64,000 nt of DNA from Clarkia xantiana subsp. parviflora (Eukaryota > Streptophyta > Magnoliopsida > Myrtales > Onagraceae). This document shows positions 10,725-22,184 of the stretch, in pieces (position 1 is the first letter of the stretch; every line of letters starts with the position of its first letter). The position numbers and the translations under genes are program-made. The notes under the pieces were generated by a model. It was not told the origin of the DNA and made no database searches. It worked only from the letters and a program-made list of their open reading frames with translations. The DNA is taken from positions 42,652,819 to 42,716,818 of the forward strand of contig JAPTYO010000008.1 of NCBI GenBank assembly GCA_036873135.1, in the 5' to 3' direction.

Positions 10725-11305
10725 TTGTGTTAGGGAGTTCGTGTTTTTGATAAAATTGGTGTTCTTGGTATTCTTTGATGTTGGCCGAAACTGTTAAGAA
10801 GTATTAAAATTTTGAATTTTCGATTTATGTGGTAAAATCTGACTGGCCATGGTTTTTCATGATGTTCTTAGTAAAGTTTTATGTTCATGATTTTCAAGAA
10901 AAATAAGACTTTTATCAAATTTAAACTTTGGATTATTGACCATGACAAGATTTGATCTTGAAATTTGACATCTTACCCTATTTTTGGTGTTTTCGGCCGA
11001 ACCTCACTTTTGGTGTTCAAGGTGAATTTTTTTAATTTATTAGTCCACAAGTAACCTAAAGTGACCGAAAATATTGAGGAAAATATTTTGTATATTTCGG
11101 CCGAATTTTGAATCTTAGGGATTAGGCCAAAATTAGTGTTAGGTTCACAAGATAATTGTGGATATTAACTATCAATATATCTAGCACAATTTTAGGGATC
11201 TAGATATTATTGATAATATAGTTGCCTAAAAAATTTGAGAAAATATATATTATTGATGAAATATATATCCCTAATATTGAATATTGACAATAATATATTT
11301 TCATA

Positions 11306-11307
<2 letters not shown>

Positions 11308-11381
<74 letters not shown>
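11308..11381. repeat. TA dinucleotide microsatellite
   Basis: About 37 uninterrupted TA units inside the copia-B leader. The corresponding leader position in copia-D is AT-rich but has no such array, so the expansion postdates the split of the copies. Confidence 0.95.
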
Positions 11382-11386
<5 letters not shown>

Positions 11387-11429
11387 ATTGATTATGTATT
11401 TACAAATATAGGATCTCGAAAATAAATAA

Positions 11430-11432
<3 letters not shown>

Positions 11433-11465
<33 letters not shown>
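11433..11465. repeat. second TA microsatellite
   Basis: About 16 TA units following an AAATAAATAAAT stretch, 50 bases right of the larger TA array and also in the copia-B leader. Confidence 0.95.
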
Positions 11466-11468
<3 letters not shown>

Positions 11469-12862
11469 GAAAATTGGAAATTATTTTATAATTAATTGTT
11501 ACTTGGTGGCCAAGTTAAGTTTTTTGGTGGATTTTAAAACTCTACTTGGCCAATAAGTCTTTATTTCGGCCAAACCCATTGGGTAACGGGCCGGTCCAAT
11601 TTAGCACATCCGGGTTGGGCCAACCAACCCGAGTGACCAAGGGAACCCGAACCGGACCGAACCGAGTCAACCGAACCGGGTCGGGTTCCACGGGTCTAAA
11701 CCGGAGCGAGTCAAAAGTCGGGTCTTATCAATCTGTCCGACCCACTCGGGTCGGGTCGGACCGGGGCAACTAATATGGGTCGAAACGACCAGGTTTGAGT
11801 GACAAACCAAACTGAAATCCTATTTTAAACCGAACCGGTCCGGCCGAACCATTTTACCGAACCGGACCGGTCTAAACCGAACCGGAATTAATTAATTCGA
11901 ACCGAATTAATTAAATAAAATAGGATGGTCAAATTTTTTAAATCCAAATGTTTTCGAACTTTAAATTTCCTACACAGTGCTCAAAGGTTTAATACTTTAT
12001 CGATTTATTAAACCTGATGCCTAGTTTGGATTATGGGGATGGATCTCGGAAATGCATGATTTTGGGACTGGATCATTTAGTGGGCTGAATTGCAATTTTT
12101 ATTTAATTGATATTATTGCATGATTAGAACTGTCATCTTGGCTAAATCAAGCTAGCTGGATTATGCATATTGTGGGCATAGCCTTGGTTTTCAATTAATG
12201 AGTTGCGCACTAGGATAGACATGCTGTGATTGTTGAAATTGCCTAGGATACATGTCTAGAAGTACGCATGATTGATTTATAGCATGAATTGCAAGTCAGG
12301 CCCAAATGTTTTAAAAAGCGGAAATCAGTCGCCAAATATGCTTGTTTGAATAGTATGATCACGCATGATGCGTATGCATGAATGTTGATGATGTATTGGC
12401 ATGTGATAATTTACTTGAGGAGTAGAATTATATATGCTAAGTATGAGTTTCTCGGAACATTAGACGCATGACGTGTATGCATGAGTTGTTTTTGTTTCTT
12501 GGATGCGATCTGCGCACGATGATTTACTCGTGTAGTAGAATTATGCGTGCAAACTTGAAATCCTAGAAAACTTAAAAAAAAAAAAAGGCATTGGGAAAGC
12601 CAAGATAGGGTGTTTTAAAACCTCTCGTTCCGGTTATAGCGATTAAACCATTTTAAAAGACTGATCTATTAGAAAGAAGACGACGGTAATGTGAACTCTT
12701 TCACGACCCCCCTTCCCTCGGTTTACTTACGGTCGATTGGATTAGATGTATGAGGAATCATTATTAGTCATCTCCTAACTCATAGATATCCAATGGACGC
12801 AATTCTTTTTCAAAATGTCATTGTATTCCTGTTTATGCATAATTGTCAATGTGTCAAAATAG

Positions 12863-13534
12863 ATGGCGGATAGAGTGCAATTCTATGTTCCTAGTCATCT
12901 AGATGGAATAAGGTATGATGAGTGGAGAGAATATGTGTGGAAAGTCCTCTTTGCGGTAGACCTCGAGGATAGTTTAAATCCAAAAGGAGACAGGATGATT
13001 ACATATGACTACGGTAGTCTGCTCTCCAAAGACGACGAAAGGACACACAAGGACTAGAAAGCAGCATGGTTGATATTTTCAACCTTGACAACATAAATTG
13101 CGGAACAATTCATGAATGTCAGTGCATTACACCTTTGGTGTGCTTTGCATCTTCGCTTCGACGATAGATATGCAGCAACGACTAGGGAACTAATTTTGGA
13201 ATATGACGTTACTCTACGCATTGATGCCGGCATAATGACAAACCATACTCCTGATGACGAAAAGAAGGCATGGGAAAGGATTTATATTATCACAATGAAA
13301 TTTCCTTTATCGTGGTTTGTCGATGAAAATGGTCTCAAGCGTTTGATCAGATCGATCGAGACGATTTTGAGGTTGTTCGATGGATTGAACCCTAAGGAAA
13401 TTCGTGAGTTAGAGGACCCCTTCACTCATATGCGCAAAGCTCTAGAATCGAGCAATAAAAAGCTCAAACGAAAATTCGGTAGGTCAAGATACCGTTTATT
13501 AAAGCGCTTCTCAGATACGCCTCGTTTGCCATGA
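12863..13534 (+). pseudogene. copia-B gag (nonsense-broken)
   Basis: A copia-type gag (UBN2-like) that would form the capsid-like shell. It is aligned to the intact copia-D gag: start M-A-D-R-V-Q-F-Y, then the G-I-R-Y-D-E-W motif at about residue 17, S-A-L-H-L-W-C near residue 86, S-W-F-V-D-E-N-G-L and R-L-I-R-S-I-E-T-I. One reading frame runs throughout but is cut by TAG at 13055-13057 and a TAA near 13094, so it cannot make a full protein. No C-x2-C-x4-H-x4-C zinc knuckle is present, as in copia-D. It is homologous to 44647-45300 over its full length. Confidence 0.85.
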
Positions 13535-14747
13535 TAAAACCGTGAAACGTTTTATACAACACAAATCGTCTGATATGATTCATTTATGAATTGTTTTCAG
13601 GTGTGGTGTTGGACATGGTTTGAAGATTCTAGACGAACAATTTCTCTTGTTATTATTTTTAGAGTTCCTTGTCGATGTCATTTAACTTTCGTTGTCATTT
13701 ACGTTTCGACATATTGAATTTATTGGATCATGGAATAAAATGATTTTTATTGAAGCTAATTCAATTGTGAGTGCAATCTATTTATCCTTCGACCCGAACA
13801 AAGGGTTGATACAAATTCCGATGAATTTGGAGTTGTGCCGAAATGATAATCCAAGACCTCCACACATATTCTGGCTCACCATTACACCACCGATCGCGAA
13901 CTTAGATTAACACTCTTGTTAAATATTTATTTGTTAGTACTCCATTATAAAATTAAAATTGTAATGATGAGCATGTACGAAACCGATTAAAATTAAATTT
14001 TGAAAACGAAACGATTTCACCATGGGTTGAACCCGATGATGCGCCCTCGCGCTCCGCACGTGTTCCTCGAGAGATAGAACACATTGTTTCAAATAACAAA
14101 ATTCAATACAAAGTGTTTACTTGATTTAATGCTTAAGGAAAATTTTCATTTGCATGAACACCCATTAAAGGGTTTTACTCATACAAAATTCTCGTAGATA
14201 ACTTTTACGAGAATTAGGTGAAAACCTAATGCATGATCCATGGTGGATAACACCTTGGGGTATGAATGAACAATGAAAAGGAAAGTCTGTTAAACGACGT
14301 CTCCCACTATTCGCCTTTAACGATGAAAGAATAGCGAAGCATTAAAACGTCACACACTTCATGAATAAGGTCAATACTATGATATCGCAAGTTGAACTTA
14401 TAACCTTCCTTTTTCTTTCCAAAAGAAAGTTGTGGTTAACTGCAAATCATGTGATGAACCTAGCTAATGTATTAATTGGTTACGCGACACCATATGAGCT
14501 ATTGGTAATGAGTGGGATCTTACCAGAATTGCGACATTTTTGTTGCAAATAAAACACACACATAGTAACGATGGAATGCTGAAAAACATCTCCATACATG
14601 TGTGCAATAGCTTGGAAGTTTGGTGACGTGTTCGGACAAGAGACGTTACAATACTTGAGGCAGTATTTCCATAGCTTAAACATCAAATCAAATGAAGGAT
14701 AATCAGGCCCACTCGCTTCGAGTGGGAGATTTGAGGCAGCAACGCCA
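13535..14747 (+). other. copia-B gag-RT interval lacking protease and integrase
   Basis: About 1.2 kb where a copia element should encode protease and integrase (normally over 2 kb). No D-T/S-G-A protease motif, no H-H-C-C zinc finger and no D,D-35-E core can be read on either strand. Parts are homologous to copia-D on both sides of its gypsy-2 insertion (45301-45574 and 56537-56850) and to copia-C (17345-17514 and 37067-37600). The loss is therefore probably ancestral to the family rather than private to this copy. Confidence 0.7.
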
Positions 14748-16738
14748 GTGAACGATATGGTAAATGAAGATGGAGACATTTTCATAATAAATCCAGTGGG
14801 AGGAGTCAATCCAACCACCCAGATCACTGTTGCTGCAGGTGCAAATCAAGTCGGACCTGATAATCATGTTACTGAACTGATGGATGAAAATCCAATTTTA
14901 CCTCAACTACCTACTGTGCCCAGTGGGAGTGGTACGACACTGTGAAATTAATCTCGGAGATGGAAATCCGAGACCGAGAGGTCGTCCTAGAAAAGTTGTT
15001 GGTGAAAGTTCAAGTAGCGCTTTTGCTCCCAGTGGGAGTATTGCCCCGATAACGAGCATTATTCCTAGTGGGAGCGTAGTTCAAACCCAAGATGGGACTA
15101 TCGAGTTTATGCGCAGTCTAAGGCACCGAACTTCTCCTAAGAAGTATCCCATCGAGAGAGCTGAATTGTTCACCCTCACTTCGGTTGATGAACCGGTAAC
15201 GGTTAAACAAGATATGGATGGACCTCAAGCGAAAGAATGGAGGAAATCAATGGAGGATGAGATCGCCTCTATGAAAGCTAATTCAGTATGGTCTTTAGTT
15301 GATTTGCCTGCAAACCGCAGAGCAATAGGTGTGAAGTGGGTTCTGAAATTGAAACTCACTGCTGATGAAGTTGTCGAGCGATACAAAGCTCGACTCGTTG
15401 CGAAAGGATATACCCAACTTGACGGAGTGAACTTTGATGAGACATACTCACGTACTGTGCGTTACACCACAGTACTGGCCATTTTGGCTTTGGTTGCGAG
15501 CCTCGATCTGGAGCTGCACCAAATGGATATTAAGATTGCATTAATCCACGGTAACCTGGAGGAACAGATCTATATGGAGCAGCCGGAGGATTTCATTACT
15601 CTTGGAAACGAACGTAAAGTTTATAAACTCCAAAGATCTATTTACGGTCTTAAACAGTCATCCCGGCAATGGTACGACAGATTCCACGAGGAAATTGTTG
15701 GAAATGAATAAGTGAATCTTCACGAGGATCCATGCGTGTATACGAAGACTTCCGAGTCTAAACACGTCATCTTGACATTATATGTCGATAACATATTAAT
15801 TGTCGCGAATGATGTGAGTTACATGAATAAGTCAAAGTCCTGGCTTTCATTTGTATTTGAGATGAAAGACATGGGAGAAGCCACGTACATCTTGGGCATT
15901 AATATTGCTAGGGATCGGGCTGCTCGTAAACTATGTCTATCTCAAAAATCCTATATCAAAAAGTTGTTGAAAAGGTTTCGACTACATGATGCCAAACCCG
16001 TGGATACGCCGGTTGTGTTCAGGTGCACGCTGTCGAAGCGTGATGGCCTATAGAACCTGGCTAATCGTGAAAAGATGAAAAGTGAAAAATACTTAAGTAT
16101 GGTTGACAGCTTAATGTATGCCATGAAATGCACTCGTCCAGACATCTGTTACGCGGTGGGCCTAGTAGCACGATTCCAATCAGATCCAGACACTCAACAT
16201 CTAAAGGCTGTGAAACGTCGATACCTGAAAGGTACTACTGACTACGCTCTGTGCTATGAGGGTGGAAAACTAGAATTGTTAAGATTCAGTGATGCCGACC
16301 ATGGTGGCGATCCGGATGATCGTAAGTTCACCTCAGGAGGAGTATTTCTCCTTGCTAAAGCCGCCATTTCATGGATGAGCAAGAAGCAATCATGTGTCGC
16401 GCTGTCAACGATGGAATCCGAATTCGTGGCCCTCTCTAAGAAAGCACAAGAATCAGTCTGGCTTAATAGACTCTTAACTGCATTGCTTGGTGTTAAGGAC
16501 AGGAGTAAACCTGTGAAGGTATACTCTGAAAGTCAAGCAGTTAAGAACCCTAAATAACATAGCAGGACGAAAAGCGTAGATATAAAATATAATTATCCTA
16601 AGAATATGGTTGAGGACAAAGTAATCACATTAGAATACTTGTCTACTAAAAGCATGATGGCAGATCCATTAACTAAACATTTACGCTGGGATGTCTTCGA
16701 AAAGCATGTTAAATGCTGGGACTGCGTAGGGTTTAAAG
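14748..16738 (+). pseudogene. copia-B reverse transcriptase-RNase H
   Basis: Starts with the linker M-V-N-E-D-G-D-I-F-I-I-N-P-V-G-G, then PRPRGRPRK near 14971, RT proper from A-K-E-W-R-K-S-M-E-D-E-I (15229), R-Y-K-A-R-L-V-A-K-G-Y-T (15379), L-H-Q-M-D-I-K and Y-G-L-K-Q-S-S-R-Q-W, and RNase H with D-A-D-H-G-G-D-P-D-D (16295). Lesions: a frameshift near 14930-14945, and stops TAA 15709-15711, TAG 16051-16053 and TAA 16555-16557. The RT catalytic box reads Y-V-D-N instead of Y-V-D-D (near 15781), so the polymerase would be inactive even without the stops. The ending has lost the usual G-L-R-R-V. Confidence 0.9.
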
Positions 16739-17344
16739 TAGCTTGTATCGTGATTACAACTTTTGAAGCTTTTCTAAAAGAATTGTAATTTGAGTTAATG
16801 ATTTTTACGACGTCATGATGTTTAAAATTTCATCGGATATTTACGGTTTATAAACTAGTCGTAGGAGGGATAACCTCGAGAATAAAATAATATCGAATGT
16901 GGGCCAAGCCTCGTCACATAGGCTCGGCCGTCTTGACGGAGAGAAGGATCTCCATTATTCAAGACTGGCTAAGAACTATGGTGGGAAACCTGGTTAAGCA
17001 GAACGATCATTTGGTTTACGGAGTAACACGGTATGATCTAAGTTCTGCAAATCTCCGTTACAAACTTCGTTCGTAATAAAACCACATTTAGGGCTAGATG
17101 ACGAATCTGCGATAGCATATGACATTTCCCACTTCCTGACTAAACTCAGGTTAGGCTATCGACGCGTGTTTCATACTACGCGTGCCATGTTCGACCACGG
17201 GGTTAGGCTCGGTTGTGCTAGATAGAATCCACGAGATACGGATGGGCTCAAACTTCTTCACCTTGAGTGTGTGGCTGATCCCAGATGCTATATGAAGAAG
17301 CATCCAGTGTATCCTCACGGACTCAGATGGAACACCTCGTTTCA
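16739..17344 (+). other. copia-B 3' UTR, truncated
   Basis: Homologous to the copia-A and copia-C 3' UTR through the segment around CTACGCGTGCCATGTTCGAC (near 17180) and the CCTCACGGACTCAG words at 17313-17326. After about 17340 the homology stops, and neither the polypurine tract nor a 3' LTR of copia-B follows. Confidence 0.65.
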
Positions 17345-17514
17345 AAAATACGAGTTTAATGATCAAGTTTTTTAACGATTAAGTGCTGAATTTTCGTTTG
17401 CGTCCCTTCGGAAACAACTTATTGATAATGTTTACATCAGTAATAAGTATGCTTCATAAGCTACCACGACCTTGTAAAAGAATCAACTGACGCATAAGGT
17501 GAAATCCCAAAATG
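17345..17514 (+). mobile_element. copia-C fragment, left of the LARD insertion
   Basis: Weak but colinear similarity to copia-B 14110-14235 (for example GATTAAGTGCTGAATTTTCG against the matching GATTTAATGCTT region, and AAGGTGAAATCCCAAAATG against AGGTGAAAACCTAATGCATG). It is continued at 37067 on the other side of the LARD. The left part of copia-C (LTR, leader, gag) is missing, so copia-B and copia-C meet at a non-homologous junction. Confidence 0.5.
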
Positions 17515-17519
17515 CTCAG

Positions 17520-18429
17520 TGTTTGCACACGAGTTTCCTTCGTGGGCTTCTCCTTCCGTTCTCTCCTTCTTTATGGACTTTTCCTTCTAGTATGTCCGCT
17601 CCGTGGGCTTCTTCTTCTCATATGCCCGCCACGTGGGCTTCTTCTTCTCGTATACCTGTAGATGGGTATCATGGAGGGGGTTCCCGGCGAGCCCACTATT
17701 TTCTCACGGTTTCCTGAGTGCCTTCTTGCTTGGGACCTCCGCCCTTCCTTCTCCTCGTGATACATGCAAAAGGGGCAATATCGAGACCCAAGGGGGGGGG
17801 GGGAGGGGGGGTGCTCGGTGTGCCTTCTCCGATGCTTAAATGAGTATAGGCATTTAGAGAGATAAAGTAGAAAGAAGGCAGAGCTTGAGTGAGAGATCAC
17901 AAGATTTCTCAAATGAGGAGAGAAGGCCTTTATTTATAGAGTTCCTATCAGACCGCCCCGGTTCCAGTGGTTTCCTGGTCCGGTTGTGGCAGGTTCGTAA
18001 TATAAGTTGGCCTTGACCGTAAATATGGTGCACTTGACCTCGGTTCGACCGTAGATGAGCATAATGTGTTTACGTGTTTGAAATGGCCTCCAAGGGTGAG
18101 CCCCAGGCGAAATATCACCCGGGGGTGGGGGTCCGGACTAGGGGGGCTCATCCGGACGGATGGGGGTAACGGCCTTGCTCGGGTAACCCAAGCAAGGGTT
18201 ACTCGGGCAACGGCCTTGCTCGGGTAACCCAAGCAAGGGTCCCTTGCTTGGGTTGCCCCCCCGGGTGGACTTTCCACTCGGGGTCTTCCCGGGTGGATTT
18301 CACCACTCGGGGAGTTTTCCGGGTCTACGTGCTGGGCCTCGGGTGTCCATGTTCCAATTTTTGAATTATATTCAGTTATGGCCCAATTATCGGGGTCCAA
18401 TTTATAATAGCTTGGGCGTATATCCAATA
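17520..18429 (-). mobile_element. LARD 3' LTR
   Basis: 910 bp. On the minus strand it runs from TATTGGATATACGCCC (the first T-A replaces T-G) to CGTGTGCAAACA. Contains a G-rich run at 17792-17812, a duplicated 44-bp unit around AACGGCCTTGCTCGGG (18170-18245), and repeated GTGGGCTTCTTCTTCT words at 17604-17650. The TATA box (minus strand) is in the stretch around 17931-17940. Confidence 0.85.
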
Positions 18430-18682
18430 TTTGCCCCCGAGTCAAGCAATGGTTTAACCTTTACTTCACTCTATTTTTGTGGAGTATAGCCCAAGCAAGT
18501 TGCAAAATGTACCTTTGTGGCGTTCCCGGCCTTTATCGAGTGCTCAAGGAACGTCGCGATTTTCCTTGCCCCGTGTTTAAAGGATCTTTAAGACGGTCCC
18601 GACCTTCGTTGTGTGTCCGAGGAACGTCGTGATTTTCCTTTCCCCCTGTTCAAGGAAGCTGGATACACAAAATACTATTGTT
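18430..18682 (-). other. LARD interior, left piece, with polypurine tract
   Basis: The 253 bases between the LARD 3' LTR and the gypsy-1 insertion. On the minus strand the last bases before the LTR are CTCGGGGGCAAA (plus 18430-18441), a typical polypurine tract and nearly identical to that of gypsy-1. The rest contains two GAACGTCG.GATTTTCCTT units (18538-18635) and no gene. Ends at TTGTT (18678-18682), the gypsy-1 target duplication. Confidence 0.75.
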
Positions 18683-19421
18683 TGATGGGTTCCGATGTAA
18701 TCGTTAGCCCCGTTATCAGTCAATGGATGGCGAGTAAGTCCAGTGGGCCTCGTGAAAGGCCTGAGAGGCCCAGAAGCCCAGTATGAAGGGTCCCGACTTT
18801 AGCAGTCCCGATATATGAGCTGAATGCTCCCGACAAGAAGCCTCTGAGTAGGCCCCAATATGCCTTTGAGAAGGCCCCGATGATAAAGCCCCGATGAGGC
18901 TGGACCTGTCTCGTGAGACAAAGGGTCCTGGGTGGTGACCTAGAATGAGATAACTCTGGAGTCCCCGACAGGAGTTGGGACTTGTGATCAGAGGATAAGA
19001 CCGAGAAACCCGCCTACTAGATAGAGTAGTGGGGAGACGGTTAAGATATAGATAAACCTCCCCCGAGATACGCAGGGCGTGCCCGATATACTCGGAGAGT
19101 GGGCAAGATACGCGGAGCGTGGGGCGAGATATACGGAATCCCGAACGAGATATGCGGAATCATGGGTAAAACGGCCAGACACGGTCACAGGTAACTGAGT
19201 AACTTCCCCTCCTATATAAAGGAGGAAGTTACCTCAGAAAACACATTCTCTAATACGAACTTATTTTACTGCTTACCACCCCATTGATCACATACTCATT
19301 TAGGCATCAGAGAGGGATTCTGGGTCACCACCCAGGTCATCCCCTTTTGCAGGATTACGCGGAGCGCAGGAGTTCAAGCTTTCCGTCAAGAACGTAACGG
19401 AGCTTCGACTGTGATCCAACA
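18683..19421 (+). mobile_element. gypsy-1 5' LTR
   Basis: 739 bp, TGATGG...CCAACA. TATA box CCTATATAAAGG at 19211-19222 in the centre of an inverted repeat (19199-19232). Downstream are GGCATCAGAGAGGG (19303-19316) and CCTTTTGCAGG, both shared with the gypsy-2 and LARD LTRs. Transcription is expected to start shortly after the TATA box. Confidence 0.95.
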
Positions 19422-19422
19422 T

Positions 19423-19440
19423 TGGCGCCGTCTGTGGGAA
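19423..19440 (+). other. gypsy-1 primer-binding site
   Basis: TGGCGCCGTCTGTGGGAA starts one base after the LTR. The first ten bases match the complement of the plant tRNA-Asp 3' end; the rest diverges. It marks the plus orientation of gypsy-1. Confidence 0.85.
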
Positions 19441-19475
19441 TCTAACGAAAAGCCAAAATAGTTTCTACCAGATCA

Positions 19476-22184
19476 ATGGCCGGTGGTGGCAAGAAGAAGC
19501 AAGTCCAGGCCGGTAGTTCTCGCCCTGCTGGAACTGTGAATTCCCCGTTGCTGGAATATGCTGCTGAACAAGGTGAGCACCCCGCTGTTTCTCAAACAGG
19601 GGGGCATGGTGATGATGAGGTCTCAGTCCGAGACACGGCAGTGAACAGGCCAGAGATCCCGCGAAGGGAGGTGGATGCTCCCCCAAACCCAGTGGGGTAC
19701 AGAGAAGAAATCCCGCGGAGGGAGGCAGGTTCTTCCTCAAACTCAGAGTTCGCTAAGGCAGTAGCAGATGCTATGCCTATGTTCTTGGCAGCCATGGAGG
19801 CTCTGTTGGACAAGAGAGAAGCTGCCAGGAGGGCAGAGGAGTTGCCTCCACGAGAGGAGTTGCCTCCACCTCCTCCAAGAACGGTTCCAGAAGGACAGGA
19901 GGTTCAGGAGGTTCAGCCTAGGAGTAGGGGTAAGGAACCCGTGCACTCGGAGAAGTTCGTGGTTGATGGTCCCGGACCAGTGCAACATAGGACCATTCCC
20001 CTGAATGGCCCCATCACCCCCGATCAGGTGGTGAAGATTGTCAACATCTGCATGGGTGACCAGAAGCAAATGACATCGGAGCTAAGGGACCGATCCACTC
20101 ACCCTTTCGTTCCACGGCTGCTGGATACTGTCGCCCCGCTAGGGCTAGGTATCCCGACCATCAAGGAGTACGATGGTGAAGGAGACCCGGTTCGCCATGT
20201 TCAGAGGCATGTCCAAGCCTGTATGGGTAGGACCTCGAATGATGACCTTGTGTGTTCACTGTTCCCGATCACCCTGGGAGAAAGGGCCATGACCTGGTTT
20301 TTTAGTCTACCACCGGGAAGGATTACGTGCTGGGCCGACATGCACGATCGCTTCATCAAGCAATATCAAGGGCGTAGGCGTCTCCTGAAGAGCGTGAGGT
20401 CTTTGACCCAGGTGGTGCAGAGATCCGATGAATCGTTGGCATACTACTACCAACGGTTCACTGCTAGTGTTGCGGAGATTGATGAGGAGATATCGGAGGG
20501 AGAGACCATCCGCACTTTCCTTTGGAACCTAACTGCTCCATATGGTTCCAATCTGATGCACAGCGTAGCCGCGAAGGCTGTGTGGAGTATGGAGGCCCTG
20601 CAAGCGAGGGTGAAGCAGCAGATCGACGTGCAGGAGTCGAAGATTGCTGCCGGAGAGCTTGATCCTCCGAAGTCAGGAAGAGGAAAGCCATCGTCCAAGC
20701 TGTTGGATGATCGCAAAGGGAGCGACAAATCGGAGGGAAGTAGGAGTCGTGGTCGCCCCGAGAGAAGGGAGGACAAGCGTCCTCCGAGGAAGGATAACCA
20801 CGAGGGTCGTACTGTTCCCATCAACAGCTCGATGACCTCCGTGCTGGCTGTGATGGATCGGCAGGGTCTCGCCCGATACCCCCCGAGGAAAGAAGGTGAG
20901 TTCCTAGGAGGCCGCTCCGATCGTTACTGTCGGTACCATCGAGCCAATGGTCACGATACGGATAACTGTCGGGAGCTGAAGAAGGAGATAGAGAAGCTGA
21001 TCCAGAAAGGGAAGCTGAAGGAGTTCGTCGGAAGGGGACGGTGCCGATCCCGCTCCAAAAGTCGGTCACGGTCCCGTTCCAAGTCCCGTGATCGATCTCC
21101 AAAGAAGAAGAAGGTTGAGCCGGAAGCCTCCGGTTCTGGTGCCCGTAAGGAGAGGCGGGGGACCATTAATGTCATTCACGGAGGAATGGCGGCGGGAGGT
21201 GACACCTCCGCTTCTCGGGAGAATTATGCCTCTCGCATCTCTGCTGCTGTGGTGCTAGGCAAGAGGTCCCGGTCGTGGACTCTAAAGGAGGAAATGGTGA
21301 TTTCTTTCTCAGCGGAGGATTTGATAGGCGTGGAGAGCCCCCACGATGACGCCTTGGTCGTGACCCTGGACGTGGACGGATTCGAGATGAAACGGATCCT
21401 GATAGACGGAGGGAGCTCCTCCGACATTCTCTTCATGGACGCCCTGGAAGCCATGGGAAAGACGAAGAAGGACCTGACGCAGGTGAACTTCCCGATGGTG
21501 GGATTCTCTGGATCGACTTCCTATCCATTGGGAATGATTACCCTACCGGTGGAGTTTGGTAGTGGCTGGAAGATGGAACAGCGGAACGTGGATTTCGTCG
21601 TGGTAGAATCGGCGGGAATGTATAACGCTATTATCGGGAGGACCACCATCAACCCTCTCATGGCAGTTGCTTCAACCGTCCACCAGAAGATGAAGTTCCC
21701 GACTGACAATGGGGACGGAGAGGTCAAGGGTGACCAGGTGGCGTCGCGAAGGTGCTATGTTAATGCCACCCGAAGGAGAAGAAGGGAAGCCATGGCTGTC
21801 CTGCAGACTGATGCCGATCCTCGAGAGGAGTTTGGGCGTCCTGCCCCCATGGAGGATCTGAAGGAGGTCGAGATTGATGGACCTCGAAGGAAGGTGAAGA
21901 TCGGGTCTGCTTTGTCGGAGGAAAGAGCCCGAGAGTTGATCGAGCTCCTGAAGGAGTTCAAGGAGTTGTTTGCCTGGTCCCCGAGCGATATGCCAGGAAT
22001 CAGCCCCGACGTGATAGTGCACGAGCTGAAGATTGATCCCGCAATAAAGCCTATCGCGCAGAGGAGGCGTCCGATGGGCGCGGATAAAAGGATCGCGATC
22101 CAGCAGGAGGTGGCCAGGTTACTCGACGCTGGATTCATCAAGGAGCTCCGATTCCAGACTTGGGTCGCTAACCAGTCCTGGTGA
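19476..22184 (+). pseudogene. gypsy-1 gag-protease and start of RT
   Basis: A 902-codon frame from ATG 19476, the first ATG after the primer site. N-terminal about 220 residues are low-complexity (E, P and R rich). A retrotransposon gag domain starts around I-K-E-Y-D-G-E-G-D-P (residue about 225) and includes M-T-W-F-F-S-L-P-P-G. The nucleocapsid finger C-R-Y-H-R-A-N-G-H-D-T-D-N-C is at about residue 484, followed by an R-S-R-S-K-S basic tract. The aspartic protease is marked by I-L-I-D-G-G-S-S-S-D-I-L-F at about residue 640. RT begins with E-L-F-A-W-S-P-S-D-M-P-G (about 828). The frame ends prematurely at 22184 because one base is missing in a C run near 22167; the polyprotein continues in the next frame. 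Gag forms the particle, protease cuts the polyprotein. Confidence 0.93.

Larger units (their letters stand above)
10725..12862 (+). other. copia-B long leader
   Basis: About 2.1 kb between primer-binding site and gag with no convincing coding region. It is homologous to the 1.8-kb leader of copia-D (42827-44646). Shared features are AT-rich text with repeated TTCGGCCGAA words, a section near 11570-11900 dense in AACCGAACCGG-type repeats, and a GGACTGGATC segment near 12067. Two TA microsatellites lie inside. Confidence 0.7.

Noticed and set aside
17499..18489. Open frames on both strands at the LARD LTR
   Set aside because: Repeated in the other LTR with shifts and without conserved peptide; GC-rich LTR composition explains them.
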